Counted from the stretch's first letter, positions 27,866 through 36,692 are shown. The stretch is DNA of 64,000 nucleotides from Halobacteriovoraceae bacterium (GCA_020635135.1 JACKAJ010000015.1:1550001-1614000); one strand, 5' to 3'. Notes: generated by a model from the letters alone, not told the origin. Numbers and translations: made by a program.

Positions 27866-28954
27866 ATGACAACCAAAGTTTCTTTCATTGTTTTGCCTAC
27901 TAAAATGTTAGTGATAGGCGAGCAAATTTTATGCAATGTCTATGTCCACCTTAGCGATGGCAAGGCTGTCCTTATCATGAAACAAGGAGATGTTCTTCAT
28001 GAGGAAGACGTCGAAAGATTTGCAAAATACCCAAGAGACAAGCTGCTGATTACCAAAGAAGAGTACAACGAATATATTTCTTCACAAAAGGACAAATTCA
28101 TAGAATCGGTCGTTAATGGCGATGGTGAACTCTCACAAGAATCTAAAAAAGAACTCGTTGCCCATGTTTTTAATGTTAGCGACGACGATACGGCTGAGGA
28201 AAAAGTTGAAACGATTGTTGGTCGATCCAAAGAACTCATTTCAGGGCTTCTCACGAATCAATCGAAATTTGATTTCAAACAGCTTTTAGGCGTTCTTAAA
28301 AACATGGAAAACGACAGTGATCCTTATAAAATTCATGCCTCTCAAGTAAGTTCTATTTCTATGATGATTGCTCAGCTTGTTCCTGCTGTACAAATGGAGC
28401 ATATTAATGAAATTGGTTTGGCTGCTGCTATTCACAGTATGGGTCTGCAATTTCTCTCTAATCCGAGCGGATTCAATCTTGTTCATCCACTCTTTGAAAC
28501 TGAAGGCTTTGAACTTGGAATGGATGTGGATCAAAATTTTGTAAACAAAGTTATCGATAAACATTTTAAGGGACACTATAGCCTGGATGCAAAAGAAGAA
28601 GATGTTTATATTAAACATCTCGCTTTTCTCAAAGATATTCCTTTAAATTCAAAATATAAAAATCTCATTGGAGTCAAACGTACGCTCGATGATTTCAAAA
28701 AAATTCAAGAAAAAGATTCCGAAGCTGGTGTTGGCTTCAATCCCTATCTTTCAGCAAAAATTCTCATTATTGGAGATCGATTACTAGGACACCTCAAAGC
28801 TTCGTCCGAAGGGACATCAATGGCCGATATTGTCCTTAGAATGAAGGCTGAGCACAGTAATTCCGATAAAAGAGTGGTCTACGACCACAAATACTTAGAC
28901 CTCCTTCAAGAAGTTTTCTCCAAAGATTCTGGCAGCTTACCAAAAGCCGCATAA
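27866..28954 (+). CDS. Degenerate HD-GYP-like signalling protein
   Basis: The 362-residue cytosolic protein has an N-terminal region of about 75 residues (containing VYVHLSDGKAVLI), an acidic linker, and a helical C-terminal domain from about residue 150. The segment with His157 and the AAAIHSMG segment (His190-Ser191) align by eye with the HD motif region of HD-GYP phosphodiesterases, but the Asp of HD is Ser and no GYP motif remains. A later AKILIIGDRLLGHL segment resembles the conserved IL..D helix. It probably binds partners or nucleotides without hydrolysis. It is divergent from the FKBP pair, separated by 143 bp. No clear ribosome binding site is seen. Confidence 0.6.
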   Translation: MTTKVSFIVLPTKMLVIGEQILCNVYVHLSDGKAVLIMKQGDVLHEEDVERFAKYPRDKLLITKEEYNEYISSQKDKFIESVVNGDGELSQESKKELVAHVFNVSDDDTAEEKVETIVGRSKELISGLLTNQSKFDFKQLLGVLKNMENDSDPYKIHASQVSSISMMIAQLVPAVQMEHINEIGLAAAIHSMGLQFLSNPSGFNLVHPLFETEGFELGMDVDQNFVNKVIDKHFKGHYSLDAKEEDVYIKHLAFLKDIPLNSKYKNLIGVKRTLDDFKKIQEKDSEAGVGFNPYLSAKILIIGDRLLGHLKASSEGTSMADIVLRMKAEHSNSDKRVVYDHKYLDLLQEVFSKDSGSLPKAA

Positions 28955-28989
28955 TAAATCGTCTATATTCGAAGTTTAAAAGATTCTTG

Positions 28990-29018
28990 TTGACGAAGAA
29001 CAAAAAAGGTCGTACCTA
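28990..29018 (+). promoter_or_regulatory. Candidate promoter of tuf
   Basis: TTGACG at 28990-28995 is a good -35 box. With a 17-bp spacer the -10 would be TACCTA at 29013-29018, which is weak. It lies about 57 bp upstream of the tuf start and would drive tuf and possibly the whole ribosomal cluster. Confidence 0.4.
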
Positions 29019-29074
29019 CAACAGATCTTAGTCTATTTACTACTTTTATCTATATAAATAGAGGAGTTTTTGCT

Positions 29075-30265
29075 ATGGCAAAGGAAAAATTTGATCGGAG
29101 TAAACCGCACGTAAACATCGGAACAATCGGACACGTCGACCACGGTAAGACGACGTTGACGGCAGCTATCACTATGACTTTGGCAGAGAAGTTTGGTGGG
29201 GATGTCAAAGGATACGCAGAGATTGACTCAGCGCCAGAAGAAAAGGCAAGAGGGATCACAATCAACACTGCACACGTAGAATATCAAACAGAAAAAAGAC
29301 ACTACGCTCACGTAGACTGTCCGGGACACGCTGACTATGTAAAGAACATGATCACAGGTGCTGCCCAGATGGACGGAGCGATATTGGTTGTTAACGCCGC
29401 AGACGGTCCGATGCCACAGACCAGAGAGCACATTCTTCTTGCAAGACAAGTAGGTGTTCCAGCGATCGTTGTTTTTTTGAACAAAGTGGATCAAGTTGAT
29501 GACCCAGAACTTTTGGAACTAGTAGAGATGGAAGTGAGAGAACTTCTTTCTTCTTACGACTTTCCAGGGGACGACATTCCTATCGTAGCAGGTTCAGCGC
29601 TTGCAGCGGTTGAGAATAGAAACCCAGAGATTGGAAGAGATAAGATTTTAGAGCTTATGGATAAAGTGGATGAGTACATTCCAACTCCAGAGCGAGATAT
29701 TGATAAAGATTTCTTGATGCCAGTAGAGGATGTTTTCTCAATTTCAGGTCGTGGAACAGTTGTTACAGGAAGAGTTGAGAGAGGGATCGTTAAGGTAGGA
29801 GAAGAGATCGAGATCGTAGGAATCAGAGATCCACAGAAGACAACAGTCACTGGAGTTGAGATGTTTAGAAAACTTCTTGATGAAGGTAGAGCTGGGGATA
29901 ACGTTGGTCTCCTTCTTAGAGGTCTTAAAAGAGAAGACGTCGAGAGAGGTCAGTGTTTGATTAAGCCGGGAACAGTTAAGCCGCACAAGAAATTTAAATG
30001 TGAAGTTTATATTCTTACGAAAGAAGAGGGTGGACGTCACACACCGATTTTCAAAGGTTATAGACCACAGTTTTATTTTAGAACAACAGATGTGACTGGT
30101 GCGATTGAATTGGCAGCTGGAACAGAGATGATCATGCCAGGAGATAACACAAGTTTCACAGCAGAGTTGATCACACCGATTGCGATGGAGAAAGGTCTTC
30201 GTTTCGCGATCAGAGAAGGTGGGCGAACAATTGGTGCTGGGACTGTTACTGAGATAGTGGAGTAA
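29075..30265 (+). CDS. tuf: Elongation factor Tu
   Basis: The full-length 396-residue EF-Tu delivers aminoacyl-tRNA to the ribosome in a GTP-dependent way. Visible GTPase motifs are GHVDHGKT, RGITI in switch I, DCPGH and NKVD. Domains 2 and 3 follow with the conserved GRGTVVTGRVERG and RPQFYFRTTDVTG segments. A GAGGAG ribosome binding site precedes the ATG. The gene sits directly before rpsJ, as at the end of the str operon. fusA, rpsG and rpsL are not in the window. Confidence 0.99.
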   Translation: MAKEKFDRSKPHVNIGTIGHVDHGKTTLTAAITMTLAEKFGGDVKGYAEIDSAPEEKARGITINTAHVEYQTEKRHYAHVDCPGHADYVKNMITGAAQMDGAILVVNAADGPMPQTREHILLARQVGVPAIVVFLNKVDQVDDPELLELVEMEVRELLSSYDFPGDDIPIVAGSALAAVENRNPEIGRDKILELMDKVDEYIPTPERDIDKDFLMPVEDVFSISGRGTVVTGRVERGIVKVGEEIEIVGIRDPQKTTVTGVEMFRKLLDEGRAGDNVGLLLRGLKREDVERGQCLIKPGTVKPHKKFKCEVYILTKEEGGRHTPIFKGYRPQFYFRTTDVTGAIELAAGTEMIMPGDNTSFTAELITPIAMEKGLRFAIREGGRTIGAGTVTEIVE

Positions 30266-30272
30266 GCAAAAT

Positions 30273-30581
30273 ATGAAGACGAATAGACTTCGAATTAAAT
30301 TAAGAGCTTATGATTACAAAGTCTTGGACGGTTCAGTACAAGAAATTGTACAAACTGCTAAAAACACGGGAGCGAGAGTAGCTGGGCCTATTCCGCTTCC
30401 GACGGAAATCAATCGCTTTACAGTTCTTCGTTCTCCTCACATTGATAAAAAATCACGTGAGCAGTTTGAAATGAGAACTCATAAGCGTTTGGTGGATATT
30501 ATTGACCCGACACAGCAAACAGTCGACAGCTTAATGAAGCTCGATTTGTCTGCAGGTGTTGACGTAGAGATTAAGTATTAG
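30273..30581 (+). CDS. rpsJ: 30S ribosomal protein S10
   Basis: The 102-residue protein has the S10 signature R(I)KLRAYDYKVLD near the N-terminus and GPIPLPTEINRFTVLRSPHIDKKSREQFE in the centre (quoted in part as conserved loop residues). It is a component of the 30S head and the NusE antitermination factor. It starts 7 bp after tuf, using a GGAG at the tuf end, so it is co-transcribed with tuf. Confidence 0.98.
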   Translation: MKTNRLRIKLRAYDYKVLDGSVQEIVQTAKNTGARVAGPIPLPTEINRFTVLRSPHIDKKSREQFEMRTHKRLVDIIDPTQQTVDSLMKLDLSAGVDVEIKY

Positions 30582-30643
30582 TAATAGTTACAAGCTCTAA
30601 TTTTTTTAGAACAAACTATTAAACAATTAATTAACCCATGAAC

Positions 30644-30676
30644 GCATCCCTTTGAAACCAACATAAAGGGTGATGC
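30644..30676 (+). promoter_or_regulatory. Hairpin before rplC ribosome binding site
   Basis: GCATCCCTTT at 30644-30653 can pair with AAAGGGTGATGC at 30665-30676, giving a 10-bp stem with a 2-nt bulge and an 11-nt loop. It ends four bases before the GGAGG of rplC, in an unusually long 107-bp gap within an otherwise tight operon. It may be a ribosomal-protein autoregulation site. Confidence 0.4.
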
Positions 30677-30688
30677 TGTGGAGGAAAG

Positions 30689-31441
30689 ATGACTGATAAT
30701 GAAAAGACAGAGGCAACTACGCCTGAAGTAGAAGCTACAACAGAAGTAACTGCATCCGCAGAACAATCTAAAGAAGAAAAGAAAGCAAAAGGACCATCAA
30801 AGGTTTCTTTGAAAGAGTTTTATGGGCTTAAAGCCGGTATGACTCGCATTTTTGACAGCGAAGGACGTCACGTTCCTGTTACCGTTGTTAAGCTTATCCC
30901 TAATTACATCACACAAGTTAAAACTGCTGATAAAGACGGCTATGCTGCTTATCAAGTTGGGTATTATGAAAAGAGAGCTAAGCTTCTCAATAAACCAACA
31001 GCAGGGCATTTAAAGAAAGCAGGGCTTAAAGAAAACGTTACTCGTTTTTATGAAGTTCAAGCTGATGAAGTTGATGCTTCTAATATTGGAAAACAAGTTG
31101 ATGTTCTTGAGAACTTTACAAAAGACACCTACGTTGATGTGACATCAATTTCTAAAGGAAAGGGATTCCAAGGGGTTATTAAACGCCATGGTTTTCGTGG
31201 AGGACCTGCTTCACACGGATCTCACTTTCACCGTCACGGGGGATCGATTGGTAACCGTGCAACTCCAGGGCGTGTCTTTAAATTAAAGAAAATGCCTGGG
31301 CACATGGGACAAAAGAAAAGAACAATTCAAAATTTAAGAGTTATTGAAGTAAACCAAGACCAAGGCTACATGCTTGTTAAAGGATCGATTCCTGGACACA
31401 AAAATAGTTTTGTTAAGGTACAGACCTCAGTTAAAAAGTAA
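30689..31441 (+). CDS. rplC: 50S ribosomal protein L3, with N-terminal extension
   Basis: L3 binds near the peptidyl-transferase centre. The 250-residue product has the usual L3 core from about residue 40 (YGLKAGMTRIF), with SKGKGFQGVIKRHGFRGG and the GHMGQKK loop region. Ahead of it is an extra stretch of about 40 residues rich in Thr, Glu and Ala with little predicted structure. The start is supported by a strong GGAGG four bases before the ATG, so the extension is probably real. Confidence 0.97.
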   Translation: MTDNEKTEATTPEVEATTEVTASAEQSKEEKKAKGPSKVSLKEFYGLKAGMTRIFDSEGRHVPVTVVKLIPNYITQVKTADKDGYAAYQVGYYEKRAKLLNKPTAGHLKKAGLKENVTRFYEVQADEVDASNIGKQVDVLENFTKDTYVDVTSISKGKGFQGVIKRHGFRGGPASHGSHFHRHGGSIGNRATPGRVFKLKKMPGHMGQKKRTIQNLRVIEVNQDQGYMLVKGSIPGHKNSFVKVQTSVKK

Positions 31442-31457
31442 ATCGGAGATATAAAAA

Positions 31458-32078
31458 ATGTCGACTAAAGTAAAACTTTACAATGAAAATTTTGAGCCAG
31501 CAGGAGATGAAACGGTATCGGTTGATCTCAGCACTGAAGTTATCTCCGTACCCGCTGTTCACCAAGTTGTGAAATCACTTCTTGCGAATCGACGCCAAGG
31601 AACAGCTTCTACTAAAACAAAGGGGTTGGTTTCTGGTGGTGGAGCAAAACCTTTTAAGCAAAAGGGAACTGGACGTGCTCGTCAAGGTTCAATTCGTGCT
31701 CCTAACCAAGTAGGTGGGGGAACAGCTTTTGGTCCTCAACCAAGAGATTTCTCACAAAAAATTAATAAAAAAATGATGAAAAAAGCTATTCGATCTGTTC
31801 TTGCTGATAAGAACAACGAAGGAGCTCTTTTTGTTGTTAACGATTTTAAATCAGACGGAAAGACAAAAACTCTTAGCGAAAAACTTACTAAAAAAGACAT
31901 GTTGCCAGCTCTCTTTATTTCAGAAGACAGAGCGAACGCTATTCTTAAAGCAAGCAATAACCTCGAAAGAGGAAAAGGTCTTCCTGTTGAAGGCTTCAGT
32001 GTTTACGAAGCAGTGAAGTTTAAAAACCTCATTATCGAAAAAGGTGCTTTTGATAAATTAGTACAAAGGTTGGTGTAA
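31458..32078 (+). CDS. rplD: 50S ribosomal protein L4
   Basis: The 206-residue protein has the L4 extended loop region (KPFKQKGTGRARQGS, then GGTAFGPQPRDF) that enters the exit tunnel. In E. coli L4 autoregulates the S10 operon. It lies 16 bp after rplC with a GGAG ribosome binding site and ends one base before rplW. Confidence 0.98.
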   Translation: MSTKVKLYNENFEPAGDETVSVDLSTEVISVPAVHQVVKSLLANRRQGTASTKTKGLVSGGGAKPFKQKGTGRARQGSIRAPNQVGGGTAFGPQPRDFSQKINKKMMKKAIRSVLADKNNEGALFVVNDFKSDGKTKTLSEKLTKKDMLPALFISEDRANAILKASNNLERGKGLPVEGFSVYEAVKFKNLIIEKGAFDKLVQRLV

Positions 32079-32079
32079 G

Positions 32080-32370
32080 ATGGCACATTTAAGTGAAGTA
32101 ATCATTAAACCATTGTTGACAGAAAAGTCTTCAAACTTGACTGATAAGTTGAATACTTACTGTTTTCAAGTGAATAGAAAATCGACTAAGACAGACATCA
32201 AAAATGCGATTGAAAGATTTTTTGATGTAAAAGTTAAGAGAGTAACGACGTCGACAACTCCTGGGAAATTGAGAAGACACGGAAGAAGCATTAAGAAAAC
32301 TCCAAACGTGAAGAAAGCTTACATCCAGGTACAAGACGGCCAAAAAATTGAATTGTTTAAAGGTATATAA
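32080..32370 (+). CDS. rplW: 50S ribosomal protein L23
   Basis: The 96-residue protein begins with the typical IIKPLLTEKSS and contains NKSTKTDIK-like (here NRKSTKTDIKNAIE) and the R-rich GKLRRHGR loop. L23 surrounds the tunnel exit and is the docking site for trigger factor and SRP. It is separated from rplD by a single base, so translation is likely coupled. Confidence 0.98.
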   Translation: MAHLSEVIIKPLLTEKSSNLTDKLNTYCFQVNRKSTKTDIKNAIERFFDVKVKRVTTSTTPGKLRRHGRSIKKTPNVKKAYIQVQDGQKIELFKGI

Positions 32371-32380
32371 GGAATAAAAA

Positions 32381-33208
32381 ATGGCAATTAAAAAGTTTAA
32401 ACCAACATCGCCTTCATTACGAAAAATGACCGTTATGACTAGTGAGGGACTAAGCGAAAATAAGCCACTTAAATCGCTTACCGCTAAAAAAGCGAACAAA
32501 GCGGGACGAAATACCCACGGACGAATCACTGTTCGAAGAAGAGGTGGAGGCGTTAAGCAGCGCTATAGAATCATCGACTTCAAAAGAGATAAAATTGATA
32601 TTCCAGCAACTGTTAAGACGATTGAATACGATCCAAACAGAACATGCCATATTGCTCTTTTATCTTATAAAGATGGTGAAAAAAGATACATCCTGGCTCC
32701 TCAAGGTTTGAAAGTTGGTGATGAAGTTATTTCTTCTGATGGTGCCGATATCAAAGTTGGAAACAGCAAGATGTTAAGAGATATTCCAGTTGGGACTCTT
32801 GTTCACAATATCGAACTTTATCCGCAATCCGGTGGGCAGTTAAGTCGTTCAGCAGGTGCTTATGCTCAGCTAATGGCAAAAGAAGGAAGAGAAGCTCTAC
32901 TTCGACTTCCCTCTGGCGAATTGAGAAAAGTTAAAGACAATTGTCGAGCAACAATTGGACAAATTGGTAACCTTGAATACGAACAAGTGAATATTGGGAA
33001 AGCTGGGAAAAATCGCCACAGAGGAATTCGTCCTCATGTTCGCGGTGTGAGTATGAACCCAGTTGATCACCCACATGGGGGTGGTGAAGGGCGTACTTCA
33101 GGTGGACGTCATCCTTGTACTCCTTGGGGACAACCGACCAAAGGTTACAAAACAAGAAAAAATAAAAGAACTGATAAGTTTATTGTTAAAAGAAGAAACA
33201 AAAAATAA
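32381..33208 (+). CDS. rplB: 50S ribosomal protein L2
   Basis: The 275-residue protein has normal L2 length. Conserved elements include GRITVRRRGGGVKQRYR, the central GTLVHNIEL segment and the C-terminal VDHPHGGGEGRT loop needed for peptidyl transfer. It lies 10 bp after rplW with an AAGGA ribosome binding site. Confidence 0.99.
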   Translation: MAIKKFKPTSPSLRKMTVMTSEGLSENKPLKSLTAKKANKAGRNTHGRITVRRRGGGVKQRYRIIDFKRDKIDIPATVKTIEYDPNRTCHIALLSYKDGEKRYILAPQGLKVGDEVISSDGADIKVGNSKMLRDIPVGTLVHNIELYPQSGGQLSRSAGAYAQLMAKEGREALLRLPSGELRKVKDNCRATIGQIGNLEYEQVNIGKAGKNRHRGIRPHVRGVSMNPVDHPHGGGEGRTSGGRHPCTPWGQPTKGYKTRKNKRTDKFIVKRRNKK

Positions 33209-33229
33209 GGAACGAGGAAGGAATAAATT

Positions 33230-33511
33230 ATGGCTAGATCCATTAAGAAAGGACCATTTGTTGACTGGGGACTTCTTAAAAAAGTTCGCGCACTTTCTGA
33301 AGAAGATAAAAAGAAAGGCAACAAAGTTATTAAAACATGGTCGAGAAGATCAACTATTACTCCAGAATTTATCGGCTTAACGTTTGCCGTTCATAACGGG
33401 AAAAAATTTATTCCTGTGTATGTTACAGACAATATGATTGGTCACAAACTAGGTGAGTTCTCTATGACTAGAAATTATCACGGTCATGGAGCTGATAAGA
33501 AGAAAAAGTAG
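33230..33511 (+). CDS. rpsS: 30S ribosomal protein S19
   Basis: The 93-residue protein starts MARSIKKGPFVD and contains TWSRRSTITPEFIGLTF-like conserved residues and the C-terminal GEFSMTRNYHGH. It forms the 30S head with S13. A GGAAGGA ribosome binding site precedes the ATG. Confidence 0.99.
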   Translation: MARSIKKGPFVDWGLLKKVRALSEEDKKKGNKVIKTWSRRSTITPEFIGLTFAVHNGKKFIPVYVTDNMIGHKLGEFSMTRNYHGHGADKKKK

Positions 33512-33534
33512 TAGAGCTTAAAAAGGAATAAGAT

Positions 33535-33870
33535 ATGGCAATTACAGTACACAATAGAAGCGTTGGCATTGCTCCTAGAAAAGTAAGGCTTGTTGCAGAC
33601 CTTATTAGAAGAAAAAAGGTCTCTGAAGCTCTTCCTATTCTTCGCTTTTGCGAAAAGAAAGAAATAGGAATTGTTCTCTACAAATTACTTAACAGTGCAA
33701 TGGCCATTGCAGATGAAAGCGAAAAATATGATCTCGATAACCTCATCGTTGATAAAATTATGGTGAGTGAAGGGCCAACTTTAAAGAGAATTCAGCCCCG
33801 TGCCCAAGGTCGAGCATTTAGAATTAGAAAAAGAACTAGTCACATAACAGTGAGTTTGAAGGAGCAATAG
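33535..33870 (+). CDS. rplV: 50S ribosomal protein L22
   Basis: The 111-residue protein has the L22 N-terminal helix region (APRKVRLVADLIR) and the C-terminal hairpin GPTLKRIQPRAQGRA that lines the exit tunnel and is a macrolide-resistance hotspot. It is followed after 3 bp by rpsC. Confidence 0.98.
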   Translation: MAITVHNRSVGIAPRKVRLVADLIRRKKVSEALPILRFCEKKEIGIVLYKLLNSAMAIADESEKYDLDNLIVDKIMVSEGPTLKRIQPRAQGRAFRIRKRTSHITVSLKEQ

Positions 33871-33873
33871 TCA

Positions 33874-34503
33874 ATGGGACAAAAAGTACACCCTTATGGA
33901 TTTAGATTAGGATATATTAAGCCATGGCAAGCGAATTGGTACACAAAAGACAATTATCCCAAGATGCTTGTTCAAGACTTGAAAATTCGTGAGTACCTCG
34001 ACAAAGAACTTGCGAATGCAGCTATATCTAAAACTGAAATTTCTCGGACTTCAAACCAAGTTAAAATCACTGTTTACTCTGCTAAGCCAGGGGTTGCGAT
34101 TGGTAAAAAAGGTGCAGGGATTGAGAAAATCAGAAATGATCTCAAAAACCTGACAGATGGAAGCCAAGTAATTTTTAATATTGCTGAAGTTAAGAGACCA
34201 GATTCAGACTCTCAGATCATTGCTCAGAACATTGCTAATCAATTAGAAAAACGTATTGCGTTTAGAAGAGCGATGAAAAAAGTGATGACTCAAGCTTTCC
34301 GTTCCGGTGTTAAGGGGATCAAAGTTAAGTGTGCGGGAAGACTTGGTGGAGCTGAGATGGCCAGAACTGAAGGGTATTCTGAAAGAAAAGTCCCCCTTCA
34401 CACTTTGAGAGCTGATATTGATTACAGTACAGCTGAAGCTAAGACAACTTACGGAATCATTGGTGTGAAAGTTTGGGTTTATAAAGGCGAAATTTATAAA
34501 TAA
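33874..34503 (+). CDS. rpsC: 30S ribosomal protein S3
   Basis: The 209-residue protein starts MGQKVHPYGFRLG and contains the KH domain with GVAIGKKGAGIEKIR and the C-terminal AGRLGGAEMART segment. It helps form the mRNA entry channel. The ribosome binding site AAGGAG lies within the end of rplV, so the two are coupled. Confidence 0.99.
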   Translation: MGQKVHPYGFRLGYIKPWQANWYTKDNYPKMLVQDLKIREYLDKELANAAISKTEISRTSNQVKITVYSAKPGVAIGKKGAGIEKIRNDLKNLTDGSQVIFNIAEVKRPDSDSQIIAQNIANQLEKRIAFRRAMKKVMTQAFRSGVKGIKVKCAGRLGGAEMARTEGYSERKVPLHTLRADIDYSTAEAKTTYGIIGVKVWVYKGEIYK

Positions 34504-34515
34504 AGGAAAAGAGAT

Positions 34516-34935
34516 ATGTTAAGTCCAAAAAAAGTTAAATGGAGAAAACAGCAGAAAGGTCGAATGAAAGGAAAAGCTTACCGTGGTAACCGATTGGTTT
34601 ACGGTGAGTATGGACTTCAAGCTGTGACTTGTGGGTATTTAACAAACCGTCAAATTGAAGCTGCCCGTATTGCGATCTCAAGAGAGACCAAAAGGGGTGG
34701 GAAAGTTTTTATTAAAGTTTTCCCTGATAAGTCTTTGTCAAAAAAGCCTGCTGAAGTACGGATGGGGAAAGGAAAAGGTTCTCCTGAACAGTGGGTTGCA
34801 GTTGTAAAGCCAGGAAGAATTCTTTTTGAAGTCCAAGGAATTCCTAAGGATATTTCAGAAAAAGCGCTTCGATTGGCCATGTATAAATTACCAATTAAGA
34901 CGAAAATAGTTTCCAAAGAAGCTATGGAGCAATAA
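34516..34935 (+). CDS. rplP: 50S ribosomal protein L16
   Basis: The 139-residue protein has the typical MLSPKKVKWRKQQKGRMKG start and the GKGKGSPEQWVAVVKPGRI motif. L16 helps organise the A site. AAGGAAAAGAG provides the ribosome binding site. Confidence 0.99.
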   Translation: MLSPKKVKWRKQQKGRMKGKAYRGNRLVYGEYGLQAVTCGYLTNRQIEAARIAISRETKRGGKVFIKVFPDKSLSKKPAEVRMGKGKGSPEQWVAVVKPGRILFEVQGIPKDISEKALRLAMYKLPIKTKIVSKEAMEQ

Positions 34936-34959
34936 TAGAAGAGTCTAGGGGTTTTAGAG

Positions 34960-35154
34960 ATGGAAATGAAAGATATCAAGAGTTTAAAAGAAAAAGACGT
35001 CGTCGAAAAAGTTGAAGAATTAAAGTCTCAGCTCTTTGACATGAAAATTCAGAAGGCAACTTCTGGTGTCGATAAACCTCATCTAAAAAAAGAGATGAAG
35101 AGAAATATCGCAAGATTATTAACACATAAGAGTGATTTACAAAAAAACGTGTAA
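34960..35154 (+). CDS. rpmC: 50S ribosomal protein L29
   Basis: The 64-residue, two-helix protein has the L29 pattern (VEELKSQLFDMKIQKATSG and KKEMKRNIARLLT). A second ATG two codons downstream is an alternative start. It lies between rplP and rpsQ as usual. Confidence 0.96.
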   Translation: MEMKDIKSLKEKDVVEKVEELKSQLFDMKIQKATSGVDKPHLKKEMKRNIARLLTHKSDLQKNV

Positions 35155-35166
35155 GGAAAGATATTT

Positions 35167-35421
35167 ATGAGCGAATCGAGTAAAAAATTTAAAAGAAAAC
35201 TTTATGGGAAAGTTGTTAGCCAATCTGGTGCAAAGACAATTGTCGTAGAAGTTCAGCGACGATTTAAAGATCCTAAGTACAGCAAGTTTATTACGAGAAC
35301 AAAAAAGTATCACGCTCATGATGAAGAGAGCAAAGCTCAGGTCGGACAAAAAGTTGCTATTATTGAGTCTCGTCCTTACTCGAAACTTAAAAGATGGGAA
35401 TTATTACAAGTTAGAGACTAA
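35167..35421 (+). CDS. rpsQ: 30S ribosomal protein S17
   Basis: The 84-residue OB-fold protein has the S17 core GKVVSQSGAKTIVVEVQRR and KKYHAHDEES, with a C-terminal RPYSKLKRWEL. It binds 16S rRNA helix 11. TAAGGAAAG serves as ribosome binding site 12 bp after rpmC. Confidence 0.98.
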   Translation: MSESSKKFKRKLYGKVVSQSGAKTIVVEVQRRFKDPKYSKFITRTKKYHAHDEESKAQVGQKVAIIESRPYSKLKRWELLQVRD

Positions 35422-35446
35422 TAAAAATTAGTCAGGAGATAAGAAA

Positions 35447-35818
35447 ATGATCCAGATGCAAACGAAACTAGAAGTGGCAGATAACTCAGGAGCTAAAAAA
35501 GTAACGTGTATTAAAGTTCTTGGGGGATCAAAAAGAATGACAGCGAAATTAGGCGATATCATCGTTGTTGCTGTTAAAGAAGCTCTTGCTGGTGGGAAAA
35601 TTAAAAAAGGTGACGTTAAAAAAGCTGTTATCGTTCGAACTAAATATCCAATTAGAAGAGAAGACGGTTCTTATATTCAGTTTGATAACAACAGTGTGGT
35701 TCTTTTGGGAGCACAAGGTAAAGACCCTATTGGAACTCGTATTTTTGGTCCAGTGGCAAGAGAGCTACGGGCGAAAGAATATACAAAAATTTGTTCACTC
35801 GCGAGTGAGGTTCTTTAA
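35447..35818 (+). CDS. rplN: 50S ribosomal protein L14
   Basis: The 123-residue protein starts MIQMQTKLEVADNSGAKK, and has GGKIKKGDVKKAVIVRTK and the GTRIFGPVARELR C-terminus typical of L14. It forms part of the intersubunit bridge B8 and the RsfS site. An AGGAGA ribosome binding site is present. Confidence 0.99.
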   Translation: MIQMQTKLEVADNSGAKKVTCIKVLGGSKRMTAKLGDIIVVAVKEALAGGKIKKGDVKKAVIVRTKYPIRREDGSYIQFDNNSVVLLGAQGKDPIGTRIFGPVARELRAKEYTKICSLASEVL

Positions 35819-35829
35819 GAGAGGATATT

Positions 35830-36141
35830 ATGCAAAAGTTAAAAATCAATGACGAAGTAGTTGTTTTAGCGGGAAAAGACTTTGGAAAAAAAGGTAAAGT
35901 AACCAATATTAATTGGAAAACTCGTAAAGTCCTCGTTGAGGGAGTCAATCTTGTTAAAAAAGCAGTGAGACCAACTCAAGAAGATGCTCAGGGTGGAATT
36001 AAAGACATTGAAAAAGAATTAGATATTAGTAATGTCGCTATCGTAAGTCCAAAAACAGGTGGACCATCGAGAGTAAGAATTGAAAATAAAGATGGGAAAA
36101 AAGTCCGCGTAGCTGTGAAATGCGGGACAGTACTATCGTAG
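35830..36141 (+). CDS. rplX: 50S ribosomal protein L24
   Basis: The 103-residue protein contains the KOW motif (DEVVVLAGKDFGKKGKV) and the VEGVNLVKK segment. L24 initiates 50S assembly. The ribosome binding site GAGAGG lies in the short gap after rplN. Confidence 0.98.
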   Translation: MQKLKINDEVVVLAGKDFGKKGKVTNINWKTRKVLVEGVNLVKKAVRPTQEDAQGGIKDIEKELDISNVAIVSPKTGGPSRVRIENKDGKKVRVAVKCGTVLS

Positions 36142-36152
36142 AGAGGTTTGAA

Positions 36153-36692
36153 ATGATCCGCTTGAAAGAAGTTTATAACAATAAAATTAGAAAAGATCTG
36201 ATGGATAAGTTTAAGTACAAAAACATCAATGAAGTTCCTAAAATCGAAAAAATTATTGTGAGCTGTGTGACTAAAGACTGCGTTCAAAATGCAAAAGTAG
36301 CTGACAGTATTGCAACAGACCTTGCTCAGATTACTGGCCAAAAAGCTGTTACAACAAGAGCAAAAAATTCAATTGCAACTTTTAAATTGAGAGAAGGCCA
36401 ACCCCTTGGAGCTATGGTGACTTTAAGAGGAAGACAGATGTATGAATTTCTTGATCGTTTGATCAACTTTTCTCTTCCTCGAGTTAAAGACTTTAGAGGA
36501 CTCAACGCGAATGGTTTTGACGGAAGAGGAAACTATGCGATGGGGATTAAAGAACAAATTATTTTCCCTGAAATTAACTATGATAAAATTGATAAAATTC
36601 GTGGATTGGGAATTGTCTTTACAACAACTGCAAAAACTAATGATGAAGGCCGTGAGTTGTTGCGCGCTTTTGGAATGCCATTCAAAGAATAA
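36153..36692 (+). CDS. rplE: 50S ribosomal protein L5
   Basis: The chosen start gives 179 residues, the usual L5 length, and has an AGAGGT ribosome binding site. A longer frame from 36120 would overlap rplX and has no such site. Conserved segments are TGQKAVTTRAKNSIATFK and the YAMGIKEQIIFPEI region. L5 binds 5S rRNA with L18 and contacts the P-site tRNA. Confidence 0.97.
   Translation: MIRLKEVYNNKIRKDLMDKFKYKNINEVPKIEKIIVSCVTKDCVQNAKVADSIATDLAQITGQKAVTTRAKNSIATFKLREGQPLGAMVTLRGRQMYEFLDRLINFSLPRVKDFRGLNANGFDGRGNYAMGIKEQIIFPEINYDKIDKIRGLGIVFTTTAKTNDEGRELLRAFGMPFKE

Noticed and set aside
36120..36152. Longer rplE frame.
   Set aside because: It overlaps rplX and would add residues foreign to L5; the ATG at 36153 has a ribosome binding site.
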